Below are positions 15,988 to 25,048 of a stretch of DNA of 64,000 nucleotides, piece by piece (position 1 is the stretch's first letter; every line of letters begins with the position of its first letter). Where the stretch lies: the NCBI RefSeq assembly GCF_029846635.1, contig NZ_JARVTG010000001.1, positions 434,001 to 498,000 on the forward strand. Reading direction: 5' to 3'. Under the pieces are notes generated by a model. It did no database searches and was not told the DNA's origin. It was given only the letters and a program-made list of their open reading frames with translations. The stretch comes from Pokkaliibacter sp. MBI-7 (GTDB lineage Bacteria; Pseudomonadota; Gammaproteobacteria; Pseudomonadales; Balneatricaceae). Made by a program: the position numbers and the translations under genes.

Positions 15988-18165
15988 ATGTCCGAGAATA
16001 AATGTCCGTTTCACCACAGTGCGGGTGGCGGCACTTCGAACCGTGACTGGTGGCCCAATCAATTGCGGCTAGACGTTCTCCATCAGCAATCCTCGCTGTC
16101 CAACCCCATGGGGCCGGATTTCAACTACGCAGAAGAGTTCAAAACTCTCGACCTGAATGCCGTCAAACAGGATCTTCACGCCCTGATGACCGACTCGCAG
16201 GACTGGTGGCCTGCCGACTTCGGCCATTACGGTCCGCTGTTTATCCGTATGGCCTGGCACAGTGCCGGTACCTACCGTATCGGCGATGGCCGTGGCGGTG
16301 CCGGCAGCGGCACCCAGCGCTTTGCCCCGCTCAACAGCTGGCCGGATAACGTCAACCTCGACAAGGCCCGCCGCCTGCTGTGGCCGATCAAACAGAAATA
16401 CGGCCGCAAACTGTCGTGGGCCGACCTGATGATCCTCGCGGGCAACGTCGCGCTGGAGTCCATGGGCTTCAAAACCTTTGGCTTTGGTGGCGGTCGTGCC
16501 GATGTCTGGGAGCCTGAAAAAGACATTTACTGGGGTGCTGAAACCACCTGGCTGGATGACCAGCGCTACAGCGGTGAACGCGATCTGGAAAACCCGCTGG
16601 CAGCCGTGCAGATGGGCCTGATTTACGTCAACCCCGAAGGCCCCAATGGCAACCCCGACCCGCTTAAGGCCGCTATCGATATTCGTGAAACCTTTGCCCG
16701 TATGGCCATGGATGACGAAGAAACCGTCGCCCTGATTGCTGGTGGGCACACTTTTGGCAAAACCCACGGCGCGGGCGATGCAGCACTGGTCGGCCCCGAG
16801 CCGGAAGCCGCCCCCCTGGCAGAACAAGGGCTGGGCTGGCGCAGCCAGTACGGCAGCGGCATGGCCGGTGATGCCATCGGCAGTGGTCTGGAAGTGATCT
16901 GGACGCAAACGCCAACGCAGTGGAGCAACTACTTCTTCCAGAACCTGTTTGGTTATGAGTGGGAGCTGACCAAAAGCCCGGCCGGTGCGCACCAGTGGCA
17001 GCCTAAAGGCGGCGCCGGTGCCGGGGAAATTCCCGACGCCCATGACCCAAGTAAACGCCGTGTACCGACCATGCTGACCACCGACCTGTCACTGCGTTTC
17101 GACCCTGACTACGAGAAAATCTCCCGCCGTTTCCACGAACATCCTGAGCAGTTTGCCGATGCCTTCGCCCGTGCCTGGTTCAAGCTCACCCATCGCGATA
17201 TGGGCCCGCGTGTGCGTTACCTTGGCCCGGAAGTGCCTGCCGAGCAGCTGATCTGGCAAGACCCGATCCCGCCGGTGGATCACCCACTGGTGGACGATGC
17301 CGACATCGCGGGCCTCAAGGCCAGGGTGCTGGCATCCGGCCTGACGGTGGCCGAGCTGGTCTCCACCGCCTGGGCATCCGCCTCGACCTTCCGTGGCTCA
17401 GACAAGCGCGGTGGTGCCAATGGTGCCCGTATCCGTCTGGCACCGCAGAAGGACTGGGCAGTCAATCAGCCAGCCCAACTGGGCAAGGTGCTGCAGACAC
17501 TGGAAGGGATTCAGAGCGACTTCAACGCAGGCGCCAGCGGCGGCAAGAAAATCTCCCTGGCCGATCTGATTGTGCTGGCGGGCGGTGCTGGTGTGGAAAA
17601 AGCCGCGCAGGATGCTGGTATGATGGTGACGGTGCCCTTCGCCGCTGGCCGCATGGACACCACGCAGGACCTGACCGATGTCGACTCCTTTGCGCCGCTG
17701 CAACCACTGGCGGATGGTTTCCGCAATTACCAGCAGATGCCGTTCCCGGTGTCAGCAGAAGAACTGCTGGTAGATCGCGCCCAGCTGCTGACCCTGACCG
17801 CACCGGAAATGACCGTGCTGATCGGTGGCCTGCGCGTGCTGGGCGCCAATCATGGCGGCAACCAGCAAGGCGTATTCACCGCCACACCCGGCCAGCTCAC
17901 CAATGACTTCTTCGTCAATCTGCTGGATATGGGCACAGTGTGGAAAGCCACTGCCAAAGACGAAACCGCGTTTGAAGGGCATGACCGCAAGGCAGGCACA
18001 CTGAAATGGACCGGCAGCCGGGTCGACCTGCTGTTTGGCTCCAACTCCATCCTGCGCTCACTGGCGGAGGTCTATGCAACCGCCGATGCCAAAGCCAAGT
18101 TCGTCAGCGACTTCGTTGCCGCCTGGACCAAGGTAATGAATCTGGATCGCTTTGATCTGGCGTGA
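15988..18165 (+). CDS. katG: Catalase-peroxidase KatG
   Basis: Bifunctional haem enzyme that disproportionates hydrogen peroxide and oxidises organic donors; cytoplasmic. 725 residues, the normal two-domain length. Distal-site residues are Arg87, Trp90 and His91 in IRMAWHSAGTYR. The proximal haem ligand is His254 in AGGHTFGKTHGAG. The Tyr of LIYVNPEGPNG forms the Met-Tyr-Trp adduct characteristic of the family. The ATG at 15988 has GAAAGGAG ten bases upstream. The gene is single, ends at a strong terminator and probably responds to peroxide stress. Confidence 0.97.
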   Translation: MSENKCPFHHSAGGGTSNRDWWPNQLRLDVLHQQSSLSNPMGPDFNYAEEFKTLDLNAVKQDLHALMTDSQDWWPADFGHYGPLFIRMAWHSAGTYRIGDGRGGAGSGTQRFAPLNSWPDNVNLDKARRLLWPIKQKYGRKLSWADLMILAGNVALESMGFKTFGFGGGRADVWEPEKDIYWGAETTWLDDQRYSGERDLENPLAAVQMGLIYVNPEGPNGNPDPLKAAIDIRETFARMAMDDEETVALIAGGHTFGKTHGAGDAALVGPEPEAAPLAEQGLGWRSQYGSGMAGDAIGSGLEVIWTQTPTQWSNYFFQNLFGYEWELTKSPAGAHQWQPKGGAGAGEIPDAHDPSKRRVPTMLTTDLSLRFDPDYEKISRRFHEHPEQFADAFARAWFKLTHRDMGPRVRYLGPEVPAEQLIWQDPIPPVDHPLVDDADIAGLKARVLASGLTVAELVSTAWASASTFRGSDKRGGANGARIRLAPQKDWAVNQPAQLGKVLQTLEGIQSDFNAGASGGKKISLADLIVLAGGAGVEKAAQDAGMMVTVPFAAGRMDTTQDLTDVDSFAPLQPLADGFRNYQQMPFPVSAEELLVDRAQLLTLTAPEMTVLIGGLRVLGANHGGNQQGVFTATPGQLTNDFFVNLLDMGTVWKATAKDETAFEGHDRKAGTLKWTGSRVDLLFGSNSILRSLAEVYATADAKAKFVSDFVAAWTKVMNLDRFDLA

Positions 18166-18189
18166 GGCTCTCCTCATCAAGATAGGAAA

Positions 18190-18224
18190 AAACGACAGGG
18201 CGCAATTTAGCGCCCTGTTCGTTT
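18190..18224. terminator. Intrinsic terminator after katG
   Basis: CAGGGCGC / GCGCCCTG stem extended by AACGA / TTCGTT, 6-base loop AATTTA, followed by TTTG. May also serve the convergent small gene at 18247-18492. Confidence 0.85.
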
Positions 18225-18246
18225 GTACTGCAGGTGTTGTCTGCTT

Positions 18247-18492
18247 TTACACCCCGCCCAGCCCCGGCACCAGAATACGCTCAACGGCCTGACATACTTC
18301 AGGATGCAGCGAATCGCGCTTGTCCAGCAGGGTTTTGACCAGCGCCTTCAGACTGGAGCCTCCGCTGCGCTGCTGCCATTCCAGTGCCTGCTGGCAACAG
18401 CTCATGACATCAGAATGGGTACCGACGGGAATGCCCAGCCCTTTCAGCAGGGAGCGGAAGTCATCCTGGTCAATCAAGTCTGCGATCATCAT
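18247..18492 (-). CDS. Small soluble protein of unknown function
   Basis: 81 residues with two Met codons at the start (ATGATG) and an AGGAG about ten bases upstream. No signal peptide or membrane helix. Two Cys residues (SCCQQALEW) and a third near the end (PEVCQAVERIL) could bind metal or form disulfides. I do not recognise the family. It converges on katG and shares the terminator region. Confidence 0.6.
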   Translation of the reverse strand: MMIADLIDQDDFRSLLKGLGIPVGTHSDVMSCCQQALEWQQRSGGSSLKALVKTLLDKRDSLHPEVCQAVERILVPGLGGV

Positions 18493-19310
18493 TGGCCTGT
18501 ACTCCTGTTCATCAGATTAGGCGGTCGGGGCAGCACCATAGCCCTGACCGACATTAAATCGAATGATTTTGAATCTATGCACGATCCCCCTGCGACGCAA
18601 GGTTTTCGCCTCACGCTGGCAGCGGCAAGGTCGCCTTTAGCTGGGTACAGGTCGCATCCTGCCCCGACGCTTTGCCTCTGGCTCCGCAATTTTTCAGGTG
18701 AAGTTTTATTTCTGATTTTCCTCATACCGACATTTGCCCAAGGGCAAATGTCGGTTTCAGCATGGCTGACTGTCCCAGCTAATTTGATGTCGTTTTTGAT
18801 AGTCGATGCTGATGAACTTCACGGTATCTAATCAGACTGCTGTGGTCTTTGCCGGGCATTAGCAGAACGTGAGCCGCCTGTTCAAAGTGACTGATAAGGC
18901 ACTCTGACTGCGGTCTGCGCGCTGCCATGCGCTGTTCACTTTCCCATCAGCCGGGGCCAATGCCATAGGTCCATGGACAACAGATCGTGATACCGCGCTG
19001 AGGTCAGCCGACAACTGACCTGCCAGGCAATTCGGGGAACGCCATCACCCGACCGCAGCAAGGCCAATGACCCCTGCACCACAGGTTCAAAGGGCTGTCG
19101 ACACAACAGCCTGAGAAGGTATTCACAGTGCTGCACGCGAACCCGACAGGGTGAAGCACCGCAGAACGTGCATACGTTCAGAGAGCATGAAGCCGGTTTT
19201 ATTTATCCGTGCCACCGCGCCGACAACGCAGTGGCTACAGATAGCGCGTCTTCAGGCTCTGCGTCATTGGCACTCTTATAACGATACTTATATAGCGGAA
19301 GAGAAAACCC
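18493..19310. other. 818-bp region with no supported gene
   Basis: The short frames here have no ribosome site, coding bias or recognisable protein. One notable element is the 28-bp palindrome at 18727-18754. The last 100 bp must hold the BCCT transporter promoter. It could be the decayed remains of a gene, but no family could be recognised in any frame. Confidence 0.5.
18727..18754. repeat. 28-bp perfect inverted repeat
   Basis: CCGACATTTGCCC, two A bases, GGGCAAATGTCGG: 13-bp perfect arms. No T-tract follows on the plus strand, so a terminator role is doubtful there. Operator, REP-like element or relic hairpin are all possible. Confidence 0.6.
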
Positions 19311-20912
19311 ATGAGCATTGCAGCACCACCTGGAGCCATGAATCGCTCCGTTACCCTGTTCTCCACCCTTGTTGTGGCCTTGTTTGTTCTGCTGGGCGTG
19401 ATCTGGCCAGAACAAACATCGTCTGCCGCTGGCGCTTTGTCAGGCTGGATCCTGCAGAACTTCAAGTGGTACTTCATCGCCCTGGTTGGCGCCTGTCTGT
19501 TCTACTGCGTATGGCTGGCCATCAGCCGCTATGGGCATATCCGTCTGGGTCAGGATCATGAGCGGCCCGAATACTCCTACGCCACCTGGTTTTCCATGCT
19601 GTTCTCAGCAGGTATGGGGATCGGTCTGGTGTTCTGGTCTATCGCCGAGCCGATCTACCACTTCCAGAGCAACCCGTTCATCACCACCGGCATGACGCCA
19701 GAAGCAGCCACCACTGCCCTGCGTATCACTTTCTTCCACTGGGGTCTGCACCCCTGGGCGATCTACTGCCTGACCGGTCTGGCACTGGCCTTCTTCGGCT
19801 TCCGTCGCAATATGCCGCTGACTATCCGCTCCTGCCTGTCGCCCATCCTGGGCAAACAGACCAACGGTTTCTGGGGTCACGCGGTTGACGTACTGGCGGT
19901 ATTTGCCACGGTGTTCGGGGTTGCCACGTCACTGGGCCTTGGCGTCACGCAGATGAATGCCGGTCTGAACCACATTCTTGGCATTGAAGTGAACCTGACC
20001 AACAAGCTGATCCTGATCGTCGTTATTTCTGCCATTGCCACCCTGTCGGTAGTTTCCGGCGTGGGCCGTGGCGTGAAGTGGCTGTCGGTATTCAACATGT
20101 GGCTGACCGTTGTGGTCATGGCGTTCCTGATCATCTGGGGCCCCACCCGCTTCCTGCTGTCCACCTGGCTGCAAGCCAGCAGTGACTATCTGGCCAACGT
20201 AATCCCGCTGTCGTTCTGGACCGACTCCTTCAGCAACAGCACCTGGCAGAACAGCTGGACCGTGTTCTACTGGGCATGGTGGGTCTCATGGGCTCCTTTC
20301 GTAGGGATGTTTATCGCTCGTATCTCTCGTGGCCGCACCGTCCGTGAATTCGTTATCGGCGTACTGCTGGTCCCCACTCTGCTGGGCACTCTGTGGCTGA
20401 CCCTGTTTGGTGGCACCGCGATCTATCTGGAGCTGTTCCACACCGTGGTTAATGCTGCGGGTGAAACCGTCGCTGCTGTGGGTCAGGCGGGCATCATCGA
20501 TGCGGTGAACAAAGACGTTGCCTCAGCACTGTACGCCACCCTTGCACAGGTCGATGGCGGTGTGATCGGCTCAATAGCCGCCGTCATATCTACCCTGCTG
20601 ATCGCCACTTACTTCATCACCTCTGCCGACTCAGGCACGCTGGTGGTAACCACCATTCTGGCCGATGGCCATGAAAACCCACCCACTTCCCAGCGCGTTA
20701 TCTGGGGTGCACTGATGGGCGGTGCAGCCGCCGTGCTGCTGCTGAGTGGCGGTCTGTCAGCCATTCAGACCTCGGCAATCACCGCGTCATTCCCGTTCTC
20801 CTTCGTCATGATCATCATGATGTTCGGCTTGCTGAAAGGGCTGAAGGAAGAGCACATGCACTACAGCTTCACTCGTGAAGCCAAGGCTCAGGGTGTGACT
20901 GAAACGGCCTGA
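19311..20912 (+). CDS. BCCT-family betaine/choline/carnitine transporter
   Basis: Inner-membrane sodium- or proton-coupled importer of quaternary ammonium compounds, 533 residues with about 12 helices. Family marks are AGMGIGLVFWSIAEPIYHF around residues 100-120 and the tryptophan-rich FYWAWWVSWAPFVGMFIAR with RISRGRTVREF after it (about residues 319-345). The short N- and C-termini argue against an osmotically gated BetP type. The ATG at 19311 has GGAAGAG upstream. It lies 8 kb from gbcAB, so glycine betaine is a reasonable but unproven substrate. Confidence 0.93.
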   Translation: MSIAAPPGAMNRSVTLFSTLVVALFVLLGVIWPEQTSSAAGALSGWILQNFKWYFIALVGACLFYCVWLAISRYGHIRLGQDHERPEYSYATWFSMLFSAGMGIGLVFWSIAEPIYHFQSNPFITTGMTPEAATTALRITFFHWGLHPWAIYCLTGLALAFFGFRRNMPLTIRSCLSPILGKQTNGFWGHAVDVLAVFATVFGVATSLGLGVTQMNAGLNHILGIEVNLTNKLILIVVISAIATLSVVSGVGRGVKWLSVFNMWLTVVVMAFLIIWGPTRFLLSTWLQASSDYLANVIPLSFWTDSFSNSTWQNSWTVFYWAWWVSWAPFVGMFIARISRGRTVREFVIGVLLVPTLLGTLWLTLFGGTAIYLELFHTVVNAAGETVAAVGQAGIIDAVNKDVASALYATLAQVDGGVIGSIAAVISTLLIATYFITSADSGTLVVTTILADGHENPPTSQRVIWGALMGGAAAVLLLSGGLSAIQTSAITASFPFSFVMIIMMFGLLKGLKEEHMHYSFTREAKAQGVTETA

Positions 20913-21628
20913 TTGCTGGCAGTTGACTGAACACTGAGAACCTTTGCCCGGACAGGGAACGTCCGGGTTCCCCCGCGCACTGTCTAGTGCCTCGCGCTGC
21001 ATTCCCTTCCGCTCTGATTGACCACCGAATCCTTTCCCCGCCCAAGGTTGCTACCTGCACCTCAGCCCTGCGTATCGTGTTTCCTTTGCCCCACCTTGTT
21101 ACCTTTTCACCAGCTGATGCACATCCATTACTCACAGCCCCGCGGCTTCAGGGTCACATCCAGCAGCCGTCCTGACGTCATCAGGGTTTTGTGTAAAAGA
21201 AATTATCTTTCCGAAAACGGCTGCGATGTTGAACAATCTATCCCGCCTATGAAGAAAACTTTTTAACTAAAAATTTAAAAATAAGAAAACATCTTTCAAT
21301 CATGATCGTTAAAGACAAAAGATAACTACATCCAGATGGCAGAATGGCGCGTTAATTGAATAACTATCCCTGCCAGGACACAGACCCGGCGCAAACCAGA
21401 GCCAGAGCAGCTGGCCAATGCGCCCCCCGGATGAATGCCACCTGTGAGCCTGGATGTACTCTCAGAACCTATTCACGATCTCGCACGCCAGAACCCTACA
21501 AGGCGAAAGGCACTGAGGAAGCGGAGCTCAGCCAGCCTGAATACGCCTTCCGAAGACCACGCCCTATGGCCGACGTGCAGCAGGACGTGAACACGCTCTT
21601 ACCTCTCCAACCTGTGAGACCTTTACGT
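20913..21628 (+). other. Intergenic region with long AT-rich leader before the PheC-like gene
   Basis: A CCCGGAC / GTCCGGG hairpin at 20947-20967 followed by TTCCCCC may be a weak terminator for the BCCT gene. An AT-rich block at about 21180-21355 is the likely promoter of the next gene. The open frame from 21356 runs into the PheC-like gene but would put 91 residues before its signal peptide, so it is treated as untranslated leader. Confidence 0.5.
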
Positions 21629-22417
21629 ATGAAACGACTGCAACATTTCTTCAGCTATGCCCTGTTTGCCCTGCTGGCCCTGACTGCCCTGCAAACTCAG
21701 GCTGCCGACTCGCGTCTGGATACCATCATCGAGCGCGGCTACATCCTGGTGGGTACCACCGGTGACTTCAAACCCTTCACCTACCTCAACCCCGAGACCG
21801 GCAAATACGAAGGCTATGACATCGATGCTGCGATGAAACTGGGTGAGGATCTTGGAGTGGAAGTGCGCTTTGTGGCTACCACCTGGAAGGAGCTGGTGGA
21901 CGGTATCACCAGTGACAAATACGACATCGCCATGGGCGGTATTACCCGTAACCTGACTCGCCAGAAGAAGGTTAACCTCAGCCTGCCCTATATCAAGACC
22001 GGCAAATCCCCCCTGATTCGTCTGGCTGACAAAGACCGCTTCAAGTCACTGGCTGACATCGACCAGCCCGGCGTGCGGATTGCCGTAAACCCAGGTGGTA
22101 CCAACGAAAAGTTTGTGCTGGCCAACATCAAGCAGGCACAGATCATCACTGTTCCCAAAAACCTGGACATCCCCGGTGAGCTGATCGCCAACAATGCCGA
22201 TGTGATGTTTACCGATAACGTTGAAGCCGTCATTTCTGCCCGCCATCATCCTGAGCTGTATGCGGTCGATCCGACCAACACCTACACCAGGGATGACTTT
22301 GGCTACATGATGCCCCGTGACGATTTTGCCTTTGATAACTGGGTCGATCTGTGGGTATTCAAGATGCAGGACAAAGGCGAGTTTGCCAAACTCGAAGCCA
22401 AGTGGATCACCCAGTAA
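21629..22417 (+). CDS. Periplasmic solute-binding family 3 protein, cyclohexadienyl dehydratase (PheC)-like
   Basis: 262 residues with a Sec signal peptide (FFSYALFALLALTALQTQA, then ADSRLD). The mature part is an SBP_bac_3 fold. Agreement with Pseudomonas aeruginosa PheC is strong around VGTTGDFKPFTYLNPETGKY, DKYDIAMGGITRNLTRQKK and GVRIAVNPGGTNEKFVLANI. PheC converts prephenate and arogenate to phenylpyruvate and phenylalanine in the periplasm. No ABC permease genes flank it, which favours an enzyme over a transport receptor, although a binding-only role remains possible. The ATG at 21629 is chosen for the signal peptide; the ribosome site is weak. Confidence 0.8.
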   Translation: MKRLQHFFSYALFALLALTALQTQAADSRLDTIIERGYILVGTTGDFKPFTYLNPETGKYEGYDIDAAMKLGEDLGVEVRFVATTWKELVDGITSDKYDIAMGGITRNLTRQKKVNLSLPYIKTGKSPLIRLADKDRFKSLADIDQPGVRIAVNPGGTNEKFVLANIKQAQIITVPKNLDIPGELIANNADVMFTDNVEAVISARHHPELYAVDPTNTYTRDDFGYMMPRDDFAFDNWVDLWVFKMQDKGEFAKLEAKWITQ

Positions 22418-22439
22418 GGTTTCCCTGAGCTGTATGACA

Positions 22440-22469
22440 ACAAAAAGCCCGGTTCTCCGGGCTTTTTGT
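22440..22469. terminator. Intrinsic terminator after the PheC-like gene
   Basis: ACAAAAAGCCCGG / CCGGGCTTTTTGT, 13-bp perfect stem with loop TTCT and T-tracts in both directions. Confidence 0.9.
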
Positions 22470-22549
22470 GTTAAACGCTTTGGGGGCTCTCACCTCTGCA
22501 TTCCCCCCCCAGCGCATCCTGCCGCTGATTTCGGTTTTGGCAATACCCC

Positions 22550-24814
22550 TTACTTAGGTTTGGCAATACCAAACTGATCCAGCGTCGGTGATACGGTACG
22601 GTCGAAATCCCGGCGTTCGCGGCGCTTCTTGGCTTTGCCCTTGAAGAAGTCCACCAGCTCGGCAATACCGAACCCCAGACTCACGGCAGCACCTGCTGCC
22701 CAGCCGATGGGGCCTGCAGCGGCACTGATGGTAGAGGCAACGGCCATACCAGCAGCCTGACCAATGGCGCGTCCGGCAATATTGGCCACCAGCTGAGTGG
22801 CAAACTTGGCCCCTTGTTTTGCCGCCTGCTTGGCGGCGGTCTTAATGGCTTTCTCTTTCACCTCATTCAGCAGGCGGTTGCCACCGCTGCGGGAGTGATC
22901 AAGCAAATCCAGCATAGGGTTATCACCCTTTTTCAGCAGCGCCTGCAATGTCGCATCCTTGATTGCCGCCAGTTTAGAGGTGTCGACACCGGCACTGCGC
23001 AGGGCATTGGTCACCGTCTCCGCGCTCGGCATGCGCCCACCGCCACCGGGTGACTTCGACAGCGCATCATCAATAAAGGCCACGCTACTCCAGTATCCGT
23101 CCAAAGCGCTCTCGGTGGTTGCGCCTTTTTGTTTGAGCTGCTCAGTCAGCGCACTGCCGTCCATCACACTCTTGTCTGCCTGCTGCAGGGTACGAGCCAG
23201 ATCAGGGCGGGAGGCCACAATATCTGCAACGTCGAGCGTTTTGCCGGTCAGATCCTGATACTGCTGGACCTCACCACGGAAGTCCTCCAGCGCATTACTG
23301 ACCTGGCCTGCCGAGGGATTAGCGCCCAGTTGATCCAGACTCTTGCGCAGCGAGTTACCGGTCAGCACATCGCTCTGCATATACTGGCCGACGTTACGGG
23401 CCAGTTCAGGTGAGGAGTTGATGATCTCCTGCTTGTTGGCCTTGACCTGCGTCTCCATAAAGCGCTGCACATCGGCATCGCTTTGCAACTGATCGATTTT
23501 GGCCTGCATGTCTTTTTCGGTTTCGTCAGTATCACGAATATCCCGCCCTGCCACCACGTACTGCTGGGTTTTCTGTAGCTTCATCAGTACTGCCGCCTTG
23601 GCGGCACCGCTGTACTGATCGGGATGCTCGAACACATCACCGTCGAGCTTGCTGATGTCCACCTTGGCGGCGGCATTGAGCATCGCCGCGTAGGCCATAA
23701 AGTCGGAAAACTCAGCGCCATTTTTCGGTGCCAGCTTTTCCACAAAGGCCTTGAAGTCCCCTTTCGCTACCAGCCCGTCGCCACCGTGACGCGCGACATC
23801 CTTACCTTTCAGCCCGGCATCTTCGAGAATGCTGAGCATACCGGGCTTGGACCAGAGCCTGGCGGCCTCCGCCAGCTGGGGTGACAGATCAGGGTTATTG
23901 GCCGGGTTAGCCAGCGCCTCGAAATCAGCCGTGGCGCTGTAATGGGTATCCTGCTGATTGTTCGCGCCGACCTTTTTGTAATCAGCGGCACCACGCAGCA
24001 CCGCGTCGTTGGCATACATCATGGCAGCAGAGCGCACCATACTCAGGCTCTGAGGGTCAGCATCAGGATGAGCCTTCATATAGTCCTTCATCATCTCATC
24101 AGCACCTTTGAGCTGCTTGTCCATGATTTTGGCGAAGGACTTCAGATCCTTTTTGGTGATTTTGCCATCGGCTTTACCGTCCTTTCCGCCGGTATCAATG
24201 GCCGTCGCCAGCGCCGGGTTGGCCATCAGATAGGCCATCCCCTCTTCGGCCTCCTTGCCTTTGCCCGCCGCCATCCGCGCGGCTGCATAGGGTCGGTTCA
24301 GCTCCTTCGCGGCCGCTTCACGCTGTTCGGGTGGCAAATGGCTGACCATACTGTCCCACTTTTTCAGCTGTTCAGGGCTGCTGAAACGGGAGTTGTCGAT
24401 ACTGGCAAGGACTGCCGGATCCGTCTTACTGTCGGTAACGGCCGCCGTCGGAGATGGCGCTGCAGTGGGAGCTGCTGCCGGAGCAGTAGCCGCTGGCGCA
24501 GCAGGGTCCGTCACGCCCGGTTGAGGACCGACTGGGTTTTGCTGATTGACCGTCTGGGGGCTGCTGGTGTGGCCATTGAACAGTGCCGCGATGGCGCTGA
24601 ACAGCGACGATGCCGTCAGATCACTGTCGGGCAGGCTTGGCTGGTTACAGCTGGCAGCCGTGGATGATGAAGATGAGGATGTCGCCGTGTTTTTCGTCGT
24701 ACCAAAGCTCACCCCCTGCCCCCGCGACGGTGTCGGCGGAGCGAGGCTGGCCTGCGGCTCTGGCCCATCCGTCAAGGTTATCTGTACCTGAATACTACCG
24801 CTCCCGACACGCAT
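22550..24814 (-). CDS. HrpK/HrpF/NolX-family type III translocator candidate
   Basis: 754 residues. The N-terminus MRVGSGSIQVQITLTDGPEP has no acidic residue in its first 12 positions and is followed by a Ser/Pro/Ala-rich stretch to about residue 150, as in Hrp-secreted proteins. Two EF-hand-like loops are visible: DGKADGKITKKDL (Asp212, Asp216, Gly217, Asp223) and HGGDGLVAKGDF. A hydrophobic Gly/Ala-rich segment near 676-726 (GQAAGMAVASTISAAAGPIG) could insert into a host membrane. The basic tail ends RDFDRTVSPTLDQFGIAKPK, a signature I associate with HrpK/HrpF/NolX. The ATG at 24814 has AGGAG seven bases upstream. An hrp box lies 85 bp upstream. It shares its N-terminus with the phospholipase D protein at 6392-8428. 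No apparatus genes are nearby. Confidence 0.82.
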   Translation of the reverse strand: MRVGSGSIQVQITLTDGPEPQASLAPPTPSRGQGVSFGTTKNTATSSSSSSTAASCNQPSLPDSDLTASSLFSAIAALFNGHTSSPQTVNQQNPVGPQPGVTDPAAPAATAPAAAPTAAPSPTAAVTDSKTDPAVLASIDNSRFSSPEQLKKWDSMVSHLPPEQREAAAKELNRPYAAARMAAGKGKEAEEGMAYLMANPALATAIDTGGKDGKADGKITKKDLKSFAKIMDKQLKGADEMMKDYMKAHPDADPQSLSMVRSAAMMYANDAVLRGAADYKKVGANNQQDTHYSATADFEALANPANNPDLSPQLAEAARLWSKPGMLSILEDAGLKGKDVARHGGDGLVAKGDFKAFVEKLAPKNGAEFSDFMAYAAMLNAAAKVDISKLDGDVFEHPDQYSGAAKAAVLMKLQKTQQYVVAGRDIRDTDETEKDMQAKIDQLQSDADVQRFMETQVKANKQEIINSSPELARNVGQYMQSDVLTGNSLRKSLDQLGANPSAGQVSNALEDFRGEVQQYQDLTGKTLDVADIVASRPDLARTLQQADKSVMDGSALTEQLKQKGATTESALDGYWSSVAFIDDALSKSPGGGGRMPSAETVTNALRSAGVDTSKLAAIKDATLQALLKKGDNPMLDLLDHSRSGGNRLLNEVKEKAIKTAAKQAAKQGAKFATQLVANIAGRAIGQAAGMAVASTISAAAGPIGWAAGAAVSLGFGIAELVDFFKGKAKKRRERRDFDRTVSPTLDQFGIAKPK

Positions 24815-24899
24815 GGCTTTCTCCTTTTATCATCTGCCGGCCACCGTGCAACTGAACCCGTCTGCTCCCGCTGCGCCGATAACATTTTCGCTACCCTGT

Positions 24900-24927
24900 T
24901 GGGTGTACAGAAAACAGGCAGGGTTCC
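24900..24927 (-). promoter_or_regulatory. hrp box (HrpL promoter) for the HrpK-like gene
   Basis: Minus strand: GGAACC, 15-base spacer, ACACCCA. It differs from GGAACC-N15/16-CCACNNA only at the first base of the -10 part. It ends 85 bp before the ATG at 24814 and points into the gene. Confidence 0.78.
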
Positions 24928-25048
24928 CGCGTTGCTCAATCACACAACAGTCTGTCGCTGGCTGCAGTGATACCGCTGCCGTACTTTATCTTGCGGCGCT
25001 AGGGGCATGGCTCTACTCTGTGCCTTCGCTTTACTTTTCCAGCGCCAC

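Noticed and set aside
21356..21628. 91-residue N-terminal extension of the PheC-like protein
   Set aside because: It would bury a clear signal peptide and lacks a convincing start; the family begins at the ATG at 21629.
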